From the NCBI GenBank assembly GCA_024711415.1, contig JANJSW010000068.1:1-14517 (forward strand): a DNA stretch of 14,517 bases, written 5' to 3'. The position numbers and the translations under genes are program-made. Shown piece after piece: positions 6,224 through 13,218 of the stretch. The notes below the pieces were generated by a model. It was not told the origin of the DNA. It saw only the letters and a program-made list of their open reading frames with translations, and did not search any database. This DNA comes from Thermomonas sp. GTDB lineage: Bacteria; Pseudomonadota; Gammaproteobacteria; Xanthomonadales; Xanthomonadaceae. The number at the start of each line of letters is the position of its first letter. The stretch's first letter is position 1.

Positions 6224-8283
6224 GCCAGCGCCCGGAACTCCGGGCCCGCCGCGCGCAGGTTCTCGCGCAGGTAGTCCCGCAGCCGCGGACCCGCGGGCTC
6301 CGGCACCGGCCCGCCGAGGTGGCGCTGCAGCATGGTCTCCATCGCGAACAGGTAGGCCTCGCGCGGGATCGGCGCGGCCGGCGAATGGCCGCCGCCCGGC
6401 TCCACCAGCAGGGTGACGGGACTGCCCTGCGCTTTCAGCGCCGCGACGTAATGCGTCACTTCGCGGATCGCCACGGTGCGGTCGGCGCCACCGGCCATGA
6501 TCAGCAATGGCCGCTGCATCATCAAAGCGTTCGCCTGCGGCGACTGCGCGTGCAGGCGCGCGTAGGTCGCGGGATCGGTGGCGTCCAGCGACAATGCCGC
6601 CAGCGTGTGCTTGAGCGAGCGATCCGGCAGGTCGCCCTGCTCGCCGGCCGCGACCAGCCAGCGCATGCCCCAGCCCAGGTCTGCCGGCGGCGCGCCGGAC
6701 ACGCCGACCTTGAACAGCTCCGGCTGGAAGGTCAGGCCGATCAGCGTCGAATAGCCACCGAAGGAATGGCCGACGATGCCGACGCGATCCTTGTCGCCGA
6801 TGCCCTGCGCCAGCAGCCAGCGCACGCCTTCGACGATGTCGCGTTGCACCCGGCCGTTGCCGTAGTCGCCGTTCGACGCGAACGTGTAGGCGCGGCCATG
6901 ACCGGTGGAGCCGCGGAAGTTCGACTGGAACACCACGTAGCCGCGGTTGGCGAGGAACTGCGCCACGCCATCGAAGCCCGGGCGGAAATGGTTGATCGGC
7001 CCGCCGTGCACGTGCGCGATCAGCGGCGCGCGCGCGGGATCGACACCCGGCGGCAGCAGCAGGAAGCCATGCACGCGCAGCCCGTCCGAGGCGAGGTAGG
7101 ACACCGCGAGCTTGCGCGCCAGTTGCGACTCCTGCGGCGAATGCGCGGTGATCGCGGCCTCGTCGAGGATGCGCCGATCCTTGCCGCTGCGTGGGTCGAA
7201 CAGGTGCCAGCGCGGATCGCGCAGGGTCGACGCGCGTTCGGACACCAGCCATGGCGAGGATGCGGCGCTGCCGGCCTGCACGGCGATGTCGCGCCCCGAG
7301 AAGCGCCGTTCGATGGCGGCCACGATCGGCGCGGCAGCACCGATGCCGTAGGTGGCGGCCACGGTGCTGCGATAGCTCGCCGCCAGCGGCTGCGCCGTGC
7401 GCGGATCCAGCACGACTTCGTCGAGGTCGGCCTCGTGGCGCGGGTCTTCGTGCAGCGTCTGCAGCGTGTCGCCGGGCGTCAGCCGCAGCACGCGACGGAA
7501 GTTGTTGGCGGGCACTTCGCTACCCGGGTTGCCCTCCAGCAGCAGGCTGCCATCGGGCATCGCGGCGAGCAGGTTCAGCCGCTCCATCGGCGCGAGACGC
7601 AACACTTCGCGCAGCGAACCATCCGGCAGCACGCGATGCAGCGCATCGTGGTCGCCCTCGAAACGCGCCAGCGCGACGATCCGGCCGCGCGCATCCAGCG
7701 CGACATCGTGGATCCAGCGCGGATCCTCGCGCAGCACGCCGCGCTTGCCACGCACGTCCATGCGCACGATCCGCCAACGTTCGCTCTTGCCCGCCGACAC
7801 GCGTTCACGCAGCAATACCGCGGCCGGCTGCGAGGGGTCGATCTTCATCGCCCGCCGCCGCTCCGCGCCGCCCATCGGCACGCGCACGCCGGCACGGCCG
7901 TCCACCGACACGCAGGACAACGACTTCGGCGCGCGCAGGAACAGCCAGCGCCCGTCGTGCGACCAGAACAACTGTTCGGCCTCGGTGCGCGCGACCAGCA
8001 CCCGCGGCTTGCCGCCCGCGGTGGGCAACAGGAACAGGCTGCGCGATTCGCCCTGCTCACGCAGGTAGGCCACGTAATCGCCGGTCGGCGACAGCCGCAC
8101 CGCGGCCAGGCCGCGGCCTTCGAGGAAAGCGGTGCGCGGCAGCTGCGGTGCGCGCGGCAGCGCGCGCTGCGCGGCGATGGCGCTGCGGATTTCGACGGTG
8201 GCGTCGGCCGCCGGCACTTGCCCCGGCGCGAACAGCAGCGCGAGCAAGGCCAGCGTCCCGCACAGCTCACGGAACTTCGTCAT
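6205..8283 (-). CDS. Secreted S9-family (prolyl oligopeptidase-type) serine peptidase
   Basis: Probable exported peptidase of the alpha/beta-hydrolase S9 family (dipeptidyl or acylaminoacyl peptidase type) that cuts short peptides. A signal peptide spans about 1-26 (hydrophobic LALLALLFAPG, then PAADA). Residues about 55-370 are repetitive beta-rich sequence fitting the propeller that gates the active site. The hydrolase domain (about 390-660) carries the triad S507 in GHSFGGYS, D601 in GGADRTV and H633 in GGGHSP. HGGPINHFRPGF (426-437) fits the oxyanion region of this family. The ATG has GGAGAAG 6 nt upstream. It begins 27 bp after the ABC membrane-subunit gene and appears to be last in that operon, so it may process or degrade a peptide linked to the transporter. 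The exact specificity is unknown. Confidence 0.9.
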   Translation of the reverse strand: MTKFRELCGTLALLALLFAPGQVPAADATVEIRSAIAAQRALPRAPQLPRTAFLEGRGLAAVRLSPTGDYVAYLREQGESRSLFLLPTAGGKPRVLVARTEAEQLFWSHDGRWLFLRAPKSLSCVSVDGRAGVRVPMGGAERRRAMKIDPSQPAAVLLRERVSAGKSERWRIVRMDVRGKRGVLREDPRWIHDVALDARGRIVALARFEGDHDALHRVLPDGSLREVLRLAPMERLNLLAAMPDGSLLLEGNPGSEVPANNFRRVLRLTPGDTLQTLHEDPRHEADLDEVVLDPRTAQPLAASYRSTVAATYGIGAAAPIVAAIERRFSGRDIAVQAGSAASSPWLVSERASTLRDPRWHLFDPRSGKDRRILDEAAITAHSPQESQLARKLAVSYLASDGLRVHGFLLLPPGVDPARAPLIAHVHGGPINHFRPGFDGVAQFLANRGYVVFQSNFRGSTGHGRAYTFASNGDYGNGRVQRDIVEGVRWLLAQGIGDKDRVGIVGHSFGGYSTLIGLTFQPELFKVGVSGAPPADLGWGMRWLVAAGEQGDLPDRSLKHTLAALSLDATDPATYARLHAQSPQANALMMQRPLLIMAGGADRTVAIREVTHYVAALKAQGSPVTLLVEPGGGHSPAAPIPREAYLFAMETMLQRHLGGPVPEPAGPRLRDYLRENLRAAGPEFRALARKPAR

Positions 8284-8310
8284 CTCGATCTTCTCCGTAA
8301 GTCCGTGCGT

Positions 8311-10146
8311 TCAGGCGGCCGCGGCCTGCAGGTCCGGCAGCGATGCCGGCAGCGTTTCGCGCTTCGGCACCATCAGCCACAGCGCGACCAGCGCAGGCAG
8401 GCCTACCACGCCGCACATCGCAACCCATAGCCAACGGTTGCGTGGCGCAAGCTGCAGGCGTGCGCTCAGCCAGATCGCGCCGAGCACGGACGCCACGCAG
8501 CAGGCCAGCGCCAGCCAAAGCATCCCGGGCGGCATCGGCTGCGGCGGTGCGCGCAGCGGGTCCGGCGCGGCGTACAGGTCCTGCGCGCCCAGGCACAACG
8601 TGCGCAGCACCGGCGACAGCCACCAGATGCGCGCGGTGTAGGCGGTCGGCAGGTCCTGGCCGATGTCGCGGCGCGCCACGACGCGCACGCGGCCGTTGCC
8701 GTCGACGCGCAGCACCTGCTGGAACGGATGCTGCAGCTCGCTCGACCACACGCCCCAGGTGTAGGTGAACGACACCAGGTAGCCATCGAGCAGTTCGACC
8801 ACGTCCATCCGGCCGAGGTTGCCCACCTTGCCCGGCATCGGCACCCGCATCAGCGGCTGCAGCAGGTCCAGCCCGTTCATCGCCTCGCGGCCGGGATAGA
8901 AATAGGCGGCGCGGTCGCTGAGCGCCAGCAGGTTGTCGCCGGCCGGCTGCGGCGGGCTGGCCATCACTTCGCCCCGTGGCAGGCGGATGCGTTCGTGGAT
9001 GCGTCCCTGGCCGTCGTCGTACTGGTAGGCGGCGTGGGCGTTGTACAGGTAGTTGGCGGCGAACGGCATGGTCGGCGCCGGGAATTGCCCGGCAGCAGCG
9101 CCCGCCTGCCCCTCACCTACCCCGAGCTCGCCGCGCGCGCGCTTGTCCAGCGTCCCGTAGCCGACGAAGCGCATGCTGTCGTGCTTGAACACCCAGGTGA
9201 TGTTGCGCTCGCCGTCGGTGAATTCCATCGGCTGCAGGTTGGTCATCTCGCCGCGGCGCGGCAGGTTGCGCAGCGGGTAGTGCGTGTAGACGTCGGACAG
9301 CGCGATCTGCTCGCGCCACAGCGCCGCCTCCGGGTCGCGGCTGCGCTCGATGCCCATCAGCAGGATGTCCTTGCCTTCCGCGCGATCGGCCTCGATGTAA
9401 CCGCCGTGCGGCGGCGTGGCCATGTTGAGCGGATGGGTGCCGGAGGCCGTCCAGAACAGCTCGACCCCGTAGCCCAGCATCCACAGCAGGAAATACGCGC
9501 CGAGCTGCACCGGCAGCGCGGTTGCCGCGGCGGCGGCGAAGCTGCGCGGTGCGGCCACCGGATCGGGCCGGAACACGATGGCGACCAGCCCCGCCAGCAC
9601 CGCCAGCAAGGTGGCCTGCAATGCCAGCATCGCCACGCCCGAGGCCTGCGCGAACATCAGCAGCATCGGCAGCACCAGTACCGCGAACGAATGCCGGCGG
9701 TTGCCGATCATCGCGTAGGCACCCGCCGCGTAACCGATCAGGGCGACCAGCCAGCCGGCGATCGGCATCATCCAGTGGCGCATGTCCACCACGCGCGCGG
9801 TCATCGTGTCCTGGTAGAGCGCGATCAGCGCGATCGGCAATGCCGCGGCGACCAACAGCAGCGCCGCGCCCGCGCCACCCAGCGCGCCGGCGATCTGCAG
9901 GCGGTGCATCGGCCGGTGCAGCAGGCTGAGCCATTGGTTCGGCTTGCGGTAGGTACCCATCTGGTACAGCCCGAGCAGGGTACCGGCCACCGCGTAGGTC
10001 ACGGCGAAGGCCTGGTAGACCAGCAGCGGTTGCTGGGCAAGGTCGACGATGCGGGTCAGGAACCCCAGGACGCCGGCGTGCACTGCCGCGGCCGCGATGA
10101 CCCAGGGGCGGAAACGCAGCAGTTCGCTCTTGAAGAGATCTTTCAT
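8311..10146 (-). CDS. ABC transporter membrane subunit with a large predicted periplasmic domain
   Basis: Polytopic inner-membrane protein of 611 residues, predicted membrane partner of the ATPase encoded 27 bp upstream. I see seven hydrophobic segments in the first 230 residues (about 14-32, 43-62, 84-112, 126-147, 152-168, 170-192, 203-230), then about 300 hydrophilic residues, then two more (541-561, 572-593). Positive residues cluster in alternate loops (YRKPNQW...HRPMHR, GNRRHS, FRPDPVAAPR, ARLQLAPRNR), placing the N terminus inside and the large domain outside. That domain has beta-rich, repeat-like stretches such as VVELLDGYLVSF and VLRVDGNGRVRVVARRD, suggesting a propeller-like or sensor fold; this is inference. 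GAGGA lies 7 nt before the ATG. I do not recognise a characterised homologue. Export, signalling or peptide handling are all possible. Confidence 0.8.
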   Translation of the reverse strand: MKDLFKSELLRFRPWVIAAAAVHAGVLGFLTRIVDLAQQPLLVYQAFAVTYAVAGTLLGLYQMGTYRKPNQWLSLLHRPMHRLQIAGALGGAGAALLLVAAALPIALIALYQDTMTARVVDMRHWMMPIAGWLVALIGYAAGAYAMIGNRRHSFAVLVLPMLLMFAQASGVAMLALQATLLAVLAGLVAIVFRPDPVAAPRSFAAAAATALPVQLGAYFLLWMLGYGVELFWTASGTHPLNMATPPHGGYIEADRAEGKDILLMGIERSRDPEAALWREQIALSDVYTHYPLRNLPRRGEMTNLQPMEFTDGERNITWVFKHDSMRFVGYGTLDKRARGELGVGEGQAGAAAGQFPAPTMPFAANYLYNAHAAYQYDDGQGRIHERIRLPRGEVMASPPQPAGDNLLALSDRAAYFYPGREAMNGLDLLQPLMRVPMPGKVGNLGRMDVVELLDGYLVSFTYTWGVWSSELQHPFQQVLRVDGNGRVRVVARRDIGQDLPTAYTARIWWLSPVLRTLCLGAQDLYAAPDPLRAPPQPMPPGMLWLALACCVASVLGAIWLSARLQLAPRNRWLWVAMCGVVGLPALVALWLMVPKRETLPASLPDLQAAAA

Positions 10147-10173
10147 GTCGGTGTCCTCAGGGCACGGTGCGGC

Positions 10174-11082
10174 TCAGGCCGCGACCGGCGCCGCATGGTT
10201 CTTGGCAAGGAAGGCATTGACCGCGCGATCCAGGCTGACCGGCATCGACTGCACGTTGCGGGCGCCGGCCTCGCGCAGGAAGCGCTCGAAGCCGGCGTCC
10301 TGGTCCAGCACCAGGTAGTGGTGCAGGCCGTCGAGGCGCTGGGCTTCCAGCAGGCCGGGCACGGTGCGCGGATCGGGGCCCTTGAACGGCACGTCGGCCA
10401 CCCAGTGGCTCACGCGCGCGGTGAAATCCTCCGGCGCCGACATGTGCCGCAGCTGCCCGCGCTCGAGGATGATGAGGTTGTCGGCAACCCGCTCGATCTC
10501 CTCCATCTGGTGCGAGCAATAGATCACCGTGCAGTCGTCGGCGGCGTTGCTGTACAGCAGCGACTCCAGGAAGGCGCGCTTGGCGACCACGTCCAGGCCC
10601 AGCGTCGGTTCGTCCAGCACCAGCAATTCCGGCCCTTGCGCCAATGCCAGCGCGAGGTTGAAACCGGCCCGCTCGCCGCGCGAGAGCTGGCCGACCTTCT
10701 GCTCCGGCAGCACGTGGTAGTGGCCGATCACGCCGTCGAACGCCTGCTGGTTCCAGCGCCCGTACTGGTGGCGCTGCATCGCCACCACCTGCGACACCCG
10801 CATCCAGTTCGGCAGGGTGTGTTCCTCGTTGACGAAGCCGATCCGCGCACGGTCCTGCGGCGTCAGCTGCTGGCTGTCCTTGCCGAGGATGCGCGCCTCG
10901 CCCGCGCTGGGCGGCATGAAGCCCAGCAGGATGCGGAACAACGTGGACTTGCCGGCGCCGTTGGCACCGACGATGGCGTGGACCCGGCCGCGGGGAATCG
11001 CGAGATCAAGCCGGTCCAGCGCCAGCTTGCGGCCATAGCGCTTGGTCAGCGCGCGGGTTTCGATGATGGAGTCGTTGGGCAT
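10174..11082 (-). CDS. ABC transporter ATP-binding protein
   Basis: Nucleotide-binding subunit that powers the membrane protein encoded just downstream. The 302-residue protein has Walker A GANGAGKST (39-47), a signature of the form LSRGE (133-137) in place of LSGGQ, Walker B ELLVLDEPT with E158, and the switch histidine H191 in CSHQ. The C-terminal 80 residues are an extra domain of unknown role. I chose ATG at 11082 because the protein aligns from there with the family (IIETRALTKRYG). Upstream in-frame sequence reads back into the regulator gene and looks non-coding. The ribosome binding site is poor (GGAT). It lies 91 bp after the gntR-type gene and 27 bp before the membrane subunit gene. 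The pairing of a YtrA-like regulator with an ABC ATPase is typical of that regulator family. Confidence 0.94.
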   Translation of the reverse strand: MPNDSIIETRALTKRYGRKLALDRLDLAIPRGRVHAIVGANGAGKSTLFRILLGFMPPSAGEARILGKDSQQLTPQDRARIGFVNEEHTLPNWMRVSQVVAMQRHQYGRWNQQAFDGVIGHYHVLPEQKVGQLSRGERAGFNLALALAQGPELLVLDEPTLGLDVVAKRAFLESLLYSNAADDCTVIYCSHQMEEIERVADNLIILERGQLRHMSAPEDFTARVSHWVADVPFKGPDPRTVPGLLEAQRLDGLHHYLVLDQDAGFERFLREAGARNVQSMPVSLDRAVNAFLAKNHAAPVAA

Positions 11083-11107
11083 GTAGGCGTATCCGGATGG
11101 GCCGGCC

Positions 11108-11142
11108 GATCCGCGGATCGCTGTCTCCCTGCGCTGGGCGCA
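11108..11142 (-). other. Short palindromes between the regulator and ATPase genes
   Basis: The 91-bp gap contains a perfect 12-bp palindrome, GATCCGCGGATC (11108-11119), and a 5-bp stem-loop TGCGC-TGG-GCGCA (11130-11142). They could form RNA structure that adjusts expression of the transporter genes relative to the regulator. No T-tract follows, so I do not call a terminator. Confidence 0.25.
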
Positions 11143-11173
11143 GACGGACGGCCCCACGGCGGCGATGGCGGAG

Positions 11174-11584
11174 TCAGGCGGTCTTGCGGGGCACCAGCAG
11201 GTCGAAGGCGTCGGCGATCCGCGCCTGCACCTCGTCGGCTGCAAAGCCCAGCGGAATCACGTCGTTGACAAAGCGGCCGACGGCGTCGTCCAGGCGGCGG
11301 TCCCGCTCGACGTCGGACAATCGCTGGCGGGGTGCGGCAACGAACAGGCCCGTGCCTTGGCGCGATTCCAGCCAACCCTCGGTGGTCAGCTCGGCATAGG
11401 CCTTGGCGACGGTATTCGGATTGATCATCAGCTGCTGGGCAAGCCCGCGGACGCTGGGCAGCTGGTTGCCCTGCGTGAGTTCGCCGGTGGCGATCTTCAT
11501 GCGCACGGCATCGACGATCTGGCGGCCGATCGGCCGCGGATCGCCGGTGGCGACCTGGATCATCAGGGGGCTGGTTCGGGCCAT
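11174..11584 (-). CDS. GntR-family transcriptional regulator, YtrA subfamily
   Basis: Small DNA-binding repressor of 136 residues. The winged helix-turn-helix occupies about 14-84, with the GntR pattern PIGRQIVDAVRMKIATGEL, then LPSVRGLAQQLMINPNTVAK and the wing GWLESRQGTGLFV. The effector domain is only about 50 residues, the size typical of YtrA-type regulators, which usually control adjacent ABC transporter genes. The ATG at 11584 has AGGA 10 nt upstream. A perfect AT-rich inverted repeat lies 17 bp upstream of the start and overlaps any likely promoter, so it probably represses its own operon (this gene, the ABC ATPase, membrane subunit and S9 peptidase). The inducing signal is unknown; cell-envelope antibiotics are known inducers of some family members. 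Confidence 0.93.
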   Translation of the reverse strand: MARTSPLMIQVATGDPRPIGRQIVDAVRMKIATGELTQGNQLPSVRGLAQQLMINPNTVAKAYAELTTEGWLESRQGTGLFVAAPRQRLSDVERDRRLDDAVGRFVNDVIPLGFAADEVQARIADAFDLLVPRKTA

Positions 11585-11600
11585 CGGCGCGCCGTCCTAT

Positions 11601-11623
11601 CTGTACTATTAGAAATAGTACAG
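11601..11623. promoter_or_regulatory. Perfect inverted-repeat operator upstream of the gntR-type gene
   Basis: CTGTACTATT and AATAGTACAG are perfect 10-bp arms around AGA. The 23-bp site is strikingly AT-rich for this DNA and lies 17 bp before the regulator ATG. On the minus strand it contains TACTAT and TAATAG, either of which could be a -10; TTGACG (11646-11641), TTGGTT and TTGTTC upstream are -35 options at imperfect spacings. Position, symmetry and promoter overlap fit an autorepression operator for the adjacent regulator. Confidence 0.8.
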
Positions 11624-11653
11624 CTCGAACAACCAACCGACGTCAACCCGCCT

Positions 11654-11683
11654 GCGACGAAACGCCACGGGTGGCGACGAAAC
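11654..11683 (-). repeat. Two 10-bp direct repeats upstream of the gntR-type promoter
   Basis: On the minus strand GTTTCGTCGC occurs at 11683-11674 and again at 11663-11654, exactly 20 bp apart, about two helical turns. The pair lies just upstream of the TTGACG candidate -35. Same-face direct repeats at this position are typical of activator binding sites, but no cognate protein can be named. Confidence 0.45.
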
Positions 11684-11788
11684 CGCAGCGGATGGGCGCC
11701 AACGTCGTCATTCCGGGCGGCCCGCACCCACGGTGCGACTCCCCCAGGCCAGGCAGTCCGGTTTTCGATCTGGGTTCTTCAGCGCGGC

Positions 11789-11811
11789 GCGGCGACCGCA
11801 CCGGTCACCGC
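11789..11811 (-). terminator. Weak stem-loop downstream of pilZ
   Basis: On the minus strand GCGGTGACC pairs with GGTCGCCGC (one T-G wobble) around a 5-nt loop, starting 15 bp after the pilZ stop. There is no T-tract, so intrinsic termination is doubtful. It may mark the 3' end of the mltG-tmk-holB-pilZ transcript. Confidence 0.35.
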
Positions 11812-11826
11812 CGGCCGCAGCCGCGG

Positions 11827-12186
11827 TTACATCGTCTGGGTCGGCTGGTCCGCGTTGAGGGTGCCGGCCAGGGTGGTTTCGATCTTGCCGCGCACCGCCT
11901 CGCCCTCGGCGGTATCCGCGAACTGCACGCCGATGCCGGCGGCGCGGTTGCCCTGCGCGCCGGTGGGCGTCACCCACACCACCTTGCCGGCAACCGGCAG
12001 GCGTTCGGAGGAATCCGGCAGGGTCAGCAGCAGGAACACTTCGTCGCCGATGAAGTAGCGGCGTGCGGTGGGCACGAAGATGCCGCCCTGGCGGATGAAG
12101 GGCATGTAGGCGTTGTACAGCGCCGCCTTGTCCTTGATCGCCAGCGACAGGATGCCCTGCCTCGCCCCACCGGTCGGATTGCTCAT
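11827..12186 (-). CDS. pilZ: Type IV pilus assembly protein PilZ (non-canonical, Xanthomonas type)
   Basis: Small cytoplasmic protein needed for type IV pilus assembly. Its Xanthomonas counterpart is known to bind the pilus ATPase PilB and the c-di-GMP protein FimX. The 119 residues fit the single-domain family: GILSLAIKDKAALYNAYMPF, GGIFVPT, GDEVFLLLTLPDSSERLPV, and GNRAAGIGVQF. The RxxxR and D/NxSxxG c-di-GMP-binding motifs are absent; GGIF stands where the second is expected. I chose ATG at 12186, which has AGGGA 7 nt upstream, over a TTG at 12216 that has no ribosome binding site. It lies 33 bp after holB and ends the mltG-tmk-holB-pilZ cluster. Confidence 0.94.
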   Translation of the reverse strand: MSNPTGGARQGILSLAIKDKAALYNAYMPFIRQGGIFVPTARRYFIGDEVFLLLTLPDSSERLPVAGKVVWVTPTGAQGNRAAGIGVQFADTAEGEAVRGKIETTLAGTLNADQPTQTM

Positions 12187-12219
12187 TCCCCGTTCCCTGT
12201 CAGTTGCCTGTCCCAAGCC

Positions 12220-13218
12220 TCAGCGCCATGCCAGCAGCGCTTCCGCCACCGCCAGATCCGCGCGCACCGTGGTGTGCAGCAGCTCGCGGGCGCGGTTGGC
12301 CGCGTCGAAGCGCGCGGCCAGCGTGCGGGTTGCGGCCGGATCGGTCAAGCCCGCCGCCTCGCGCAGCGCGAACTCGGCCAGATGACCCAAACGTTCCGCG
12401 GCGCGCCCATCGGCCACCCAGCGCTGGGCGACCTCGCTCGCCTCGGCCTGCCCGCGCAGCAGCGCCTGCGCGTCCTTGACCGCGTCACGGCGCAGCGCCA
12501 GGCCATCCCCCGATGCCCACGCATCGGCCAGCCCTGGGTGCCCGCGCGCGGCATCCAGCGCCTCGCAGGCCAGGGCTTCCGCGTGGCCACGCTGGCGCAG
12601 CCACAGCAGGGCCTCGTCGCGCGGCGGCAAGCGCAGCTCCAACCGCTGGCAGCGGCTGCGGATGGTGGCGGGCAGCCGCGCCGGGTTGGATGCCAGCAGC
12701 CACAGGTAGCGCCCCGGCTGCGGCTCCTCCAGCGTCTTCAGCAGCGCGTTGAAGGCACTCCAGTTGATCGCGTCGCAGGGATCGACGATCACCACCTGTG
12801 CGCCGCCCAGCTGCGCGGTCATGCCCATCTTCTCCGACAGCGCGCGGATCTGCTCGATCACGATCTCGCCGCGCGGCTTGCCGGTCTTCTGGTTGATCTC
12901 GTAACCGAGGAAGCGCAGGTCGGGATGCGCGCTGTGCCCCCACGGGTGCGCCGGCGTGCCGTCCGGGCGCACCTCAAGTGCTTCCATCTGCGCGCGCGAG
13001 GCGAACAACGTGCAGCTCCTGCATCCGCCGCAGGCCTCGCCATCGGGGTGCGGCGACAGGCACAGCACGCGCCGGGCCAGGTGTTCGGCGAGCAGGCGCT
13101 TGCCGATCAGCGCCGGCCCGGTGATCAGCGTTGCGTGGCCGAAGTGCCCGGCTTCGATGGCGGCGGCCGCCTGCGTGTAGGCGCGCTGCTGCCAGGGCGA
13201 GAGCGGTGGCAGGTTCAT
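12220..13218 (-). CDS. holB: DNA polymerase III subunit delta'
   Basis: Clamp-loader subunit of the replicative DNA polymerase, a stator of the AAA+ complex that loads the beta clamp. The 332 residues show a degenerate Walker A, GPALIGKR (34-41), four zinc-ligand cysteines C53, C63, C66 and C69, the conserved INWSAFNALLKTLEEP, and the SRC motif (188-190) that supplies the arginine finger to the neighbouring subunit. The C-terminal third is the helical collar domain. The start ATG overlaps the tmk stop as ATGA (13215-13218), with AAGG 7 nt upstream. The tmk-holB-pilZ order is widespread in gammaproteobacteria. Confidence 0.96.
   Translation of the reverse strand: MNLPPLSPWQQRAYTQAAAAIEAGHFGHATLITGPALIGKRLLAEHLARRVLCLSPHPDGEACGGCRSCTLFASRAQMEALEVRPDGTPAHPWGHSAHPDLRFLGYEINQKTGKPRGEIVIEQIRALSEKMGMTAQLGGAQVVIVDPCDAINWSAFNALLKTLEEPQPGRYLWLLASNPARLPATIRSRCQRLELRLPPRDEALLWLRQRGHAEALACEALDAARGHPGLADAWASGDGLALRRDAVKDAQALLRGQAEASEVAQRWVADGRAAERLGHLAEFALREAAGLTDPAATRTLAARFDAANRARELLHTTVRADLAVAEALLAWR

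Larger units (their letters stand above)
11585..11826. other. Non-coding gap between pilZ and the gntR-type gene
   Basis: This is the longest gap in the window at 242 bp. It contains the operator, direct repeats and stem-loop listed separately. I see no convincing small gene, tRNA or other RNA in the remainder. A 6-bp stem-loop CGCACC-CAC-GGTGCG is at 11723-11737, without a T-tract. Confidence 0.6.

Noticed and set aside
11083..11244. N-terminal extension of the ABC ATPase to a start near 11244
   Set aside because: The extension overlaps the gntR-type gene and has non-protein-like composition; ABC homology begins at the ATG at 11082.
8728..11268. About 850-codon plus-strand frame opposite the ABC genes
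   Set aside because: It spans two genes and their gap with Arg/His/Gln-rich sequence typical of antisense frames in GC-rich DNA.
11640..11826. Possible tRNA or small RNA gene in the pilZ-gntR gap
   Set aside because: No cloverleaf, T-loop motif or strong promoter-terminator pair was found; only short GC stems are present.
12187..12216. Upstream TTG start for PilZ
   Set aside because: It has no Shine-Dalgarno sequence, whereas the ATG at 12186 has AGGGA at good spacing and gives the normal family length.
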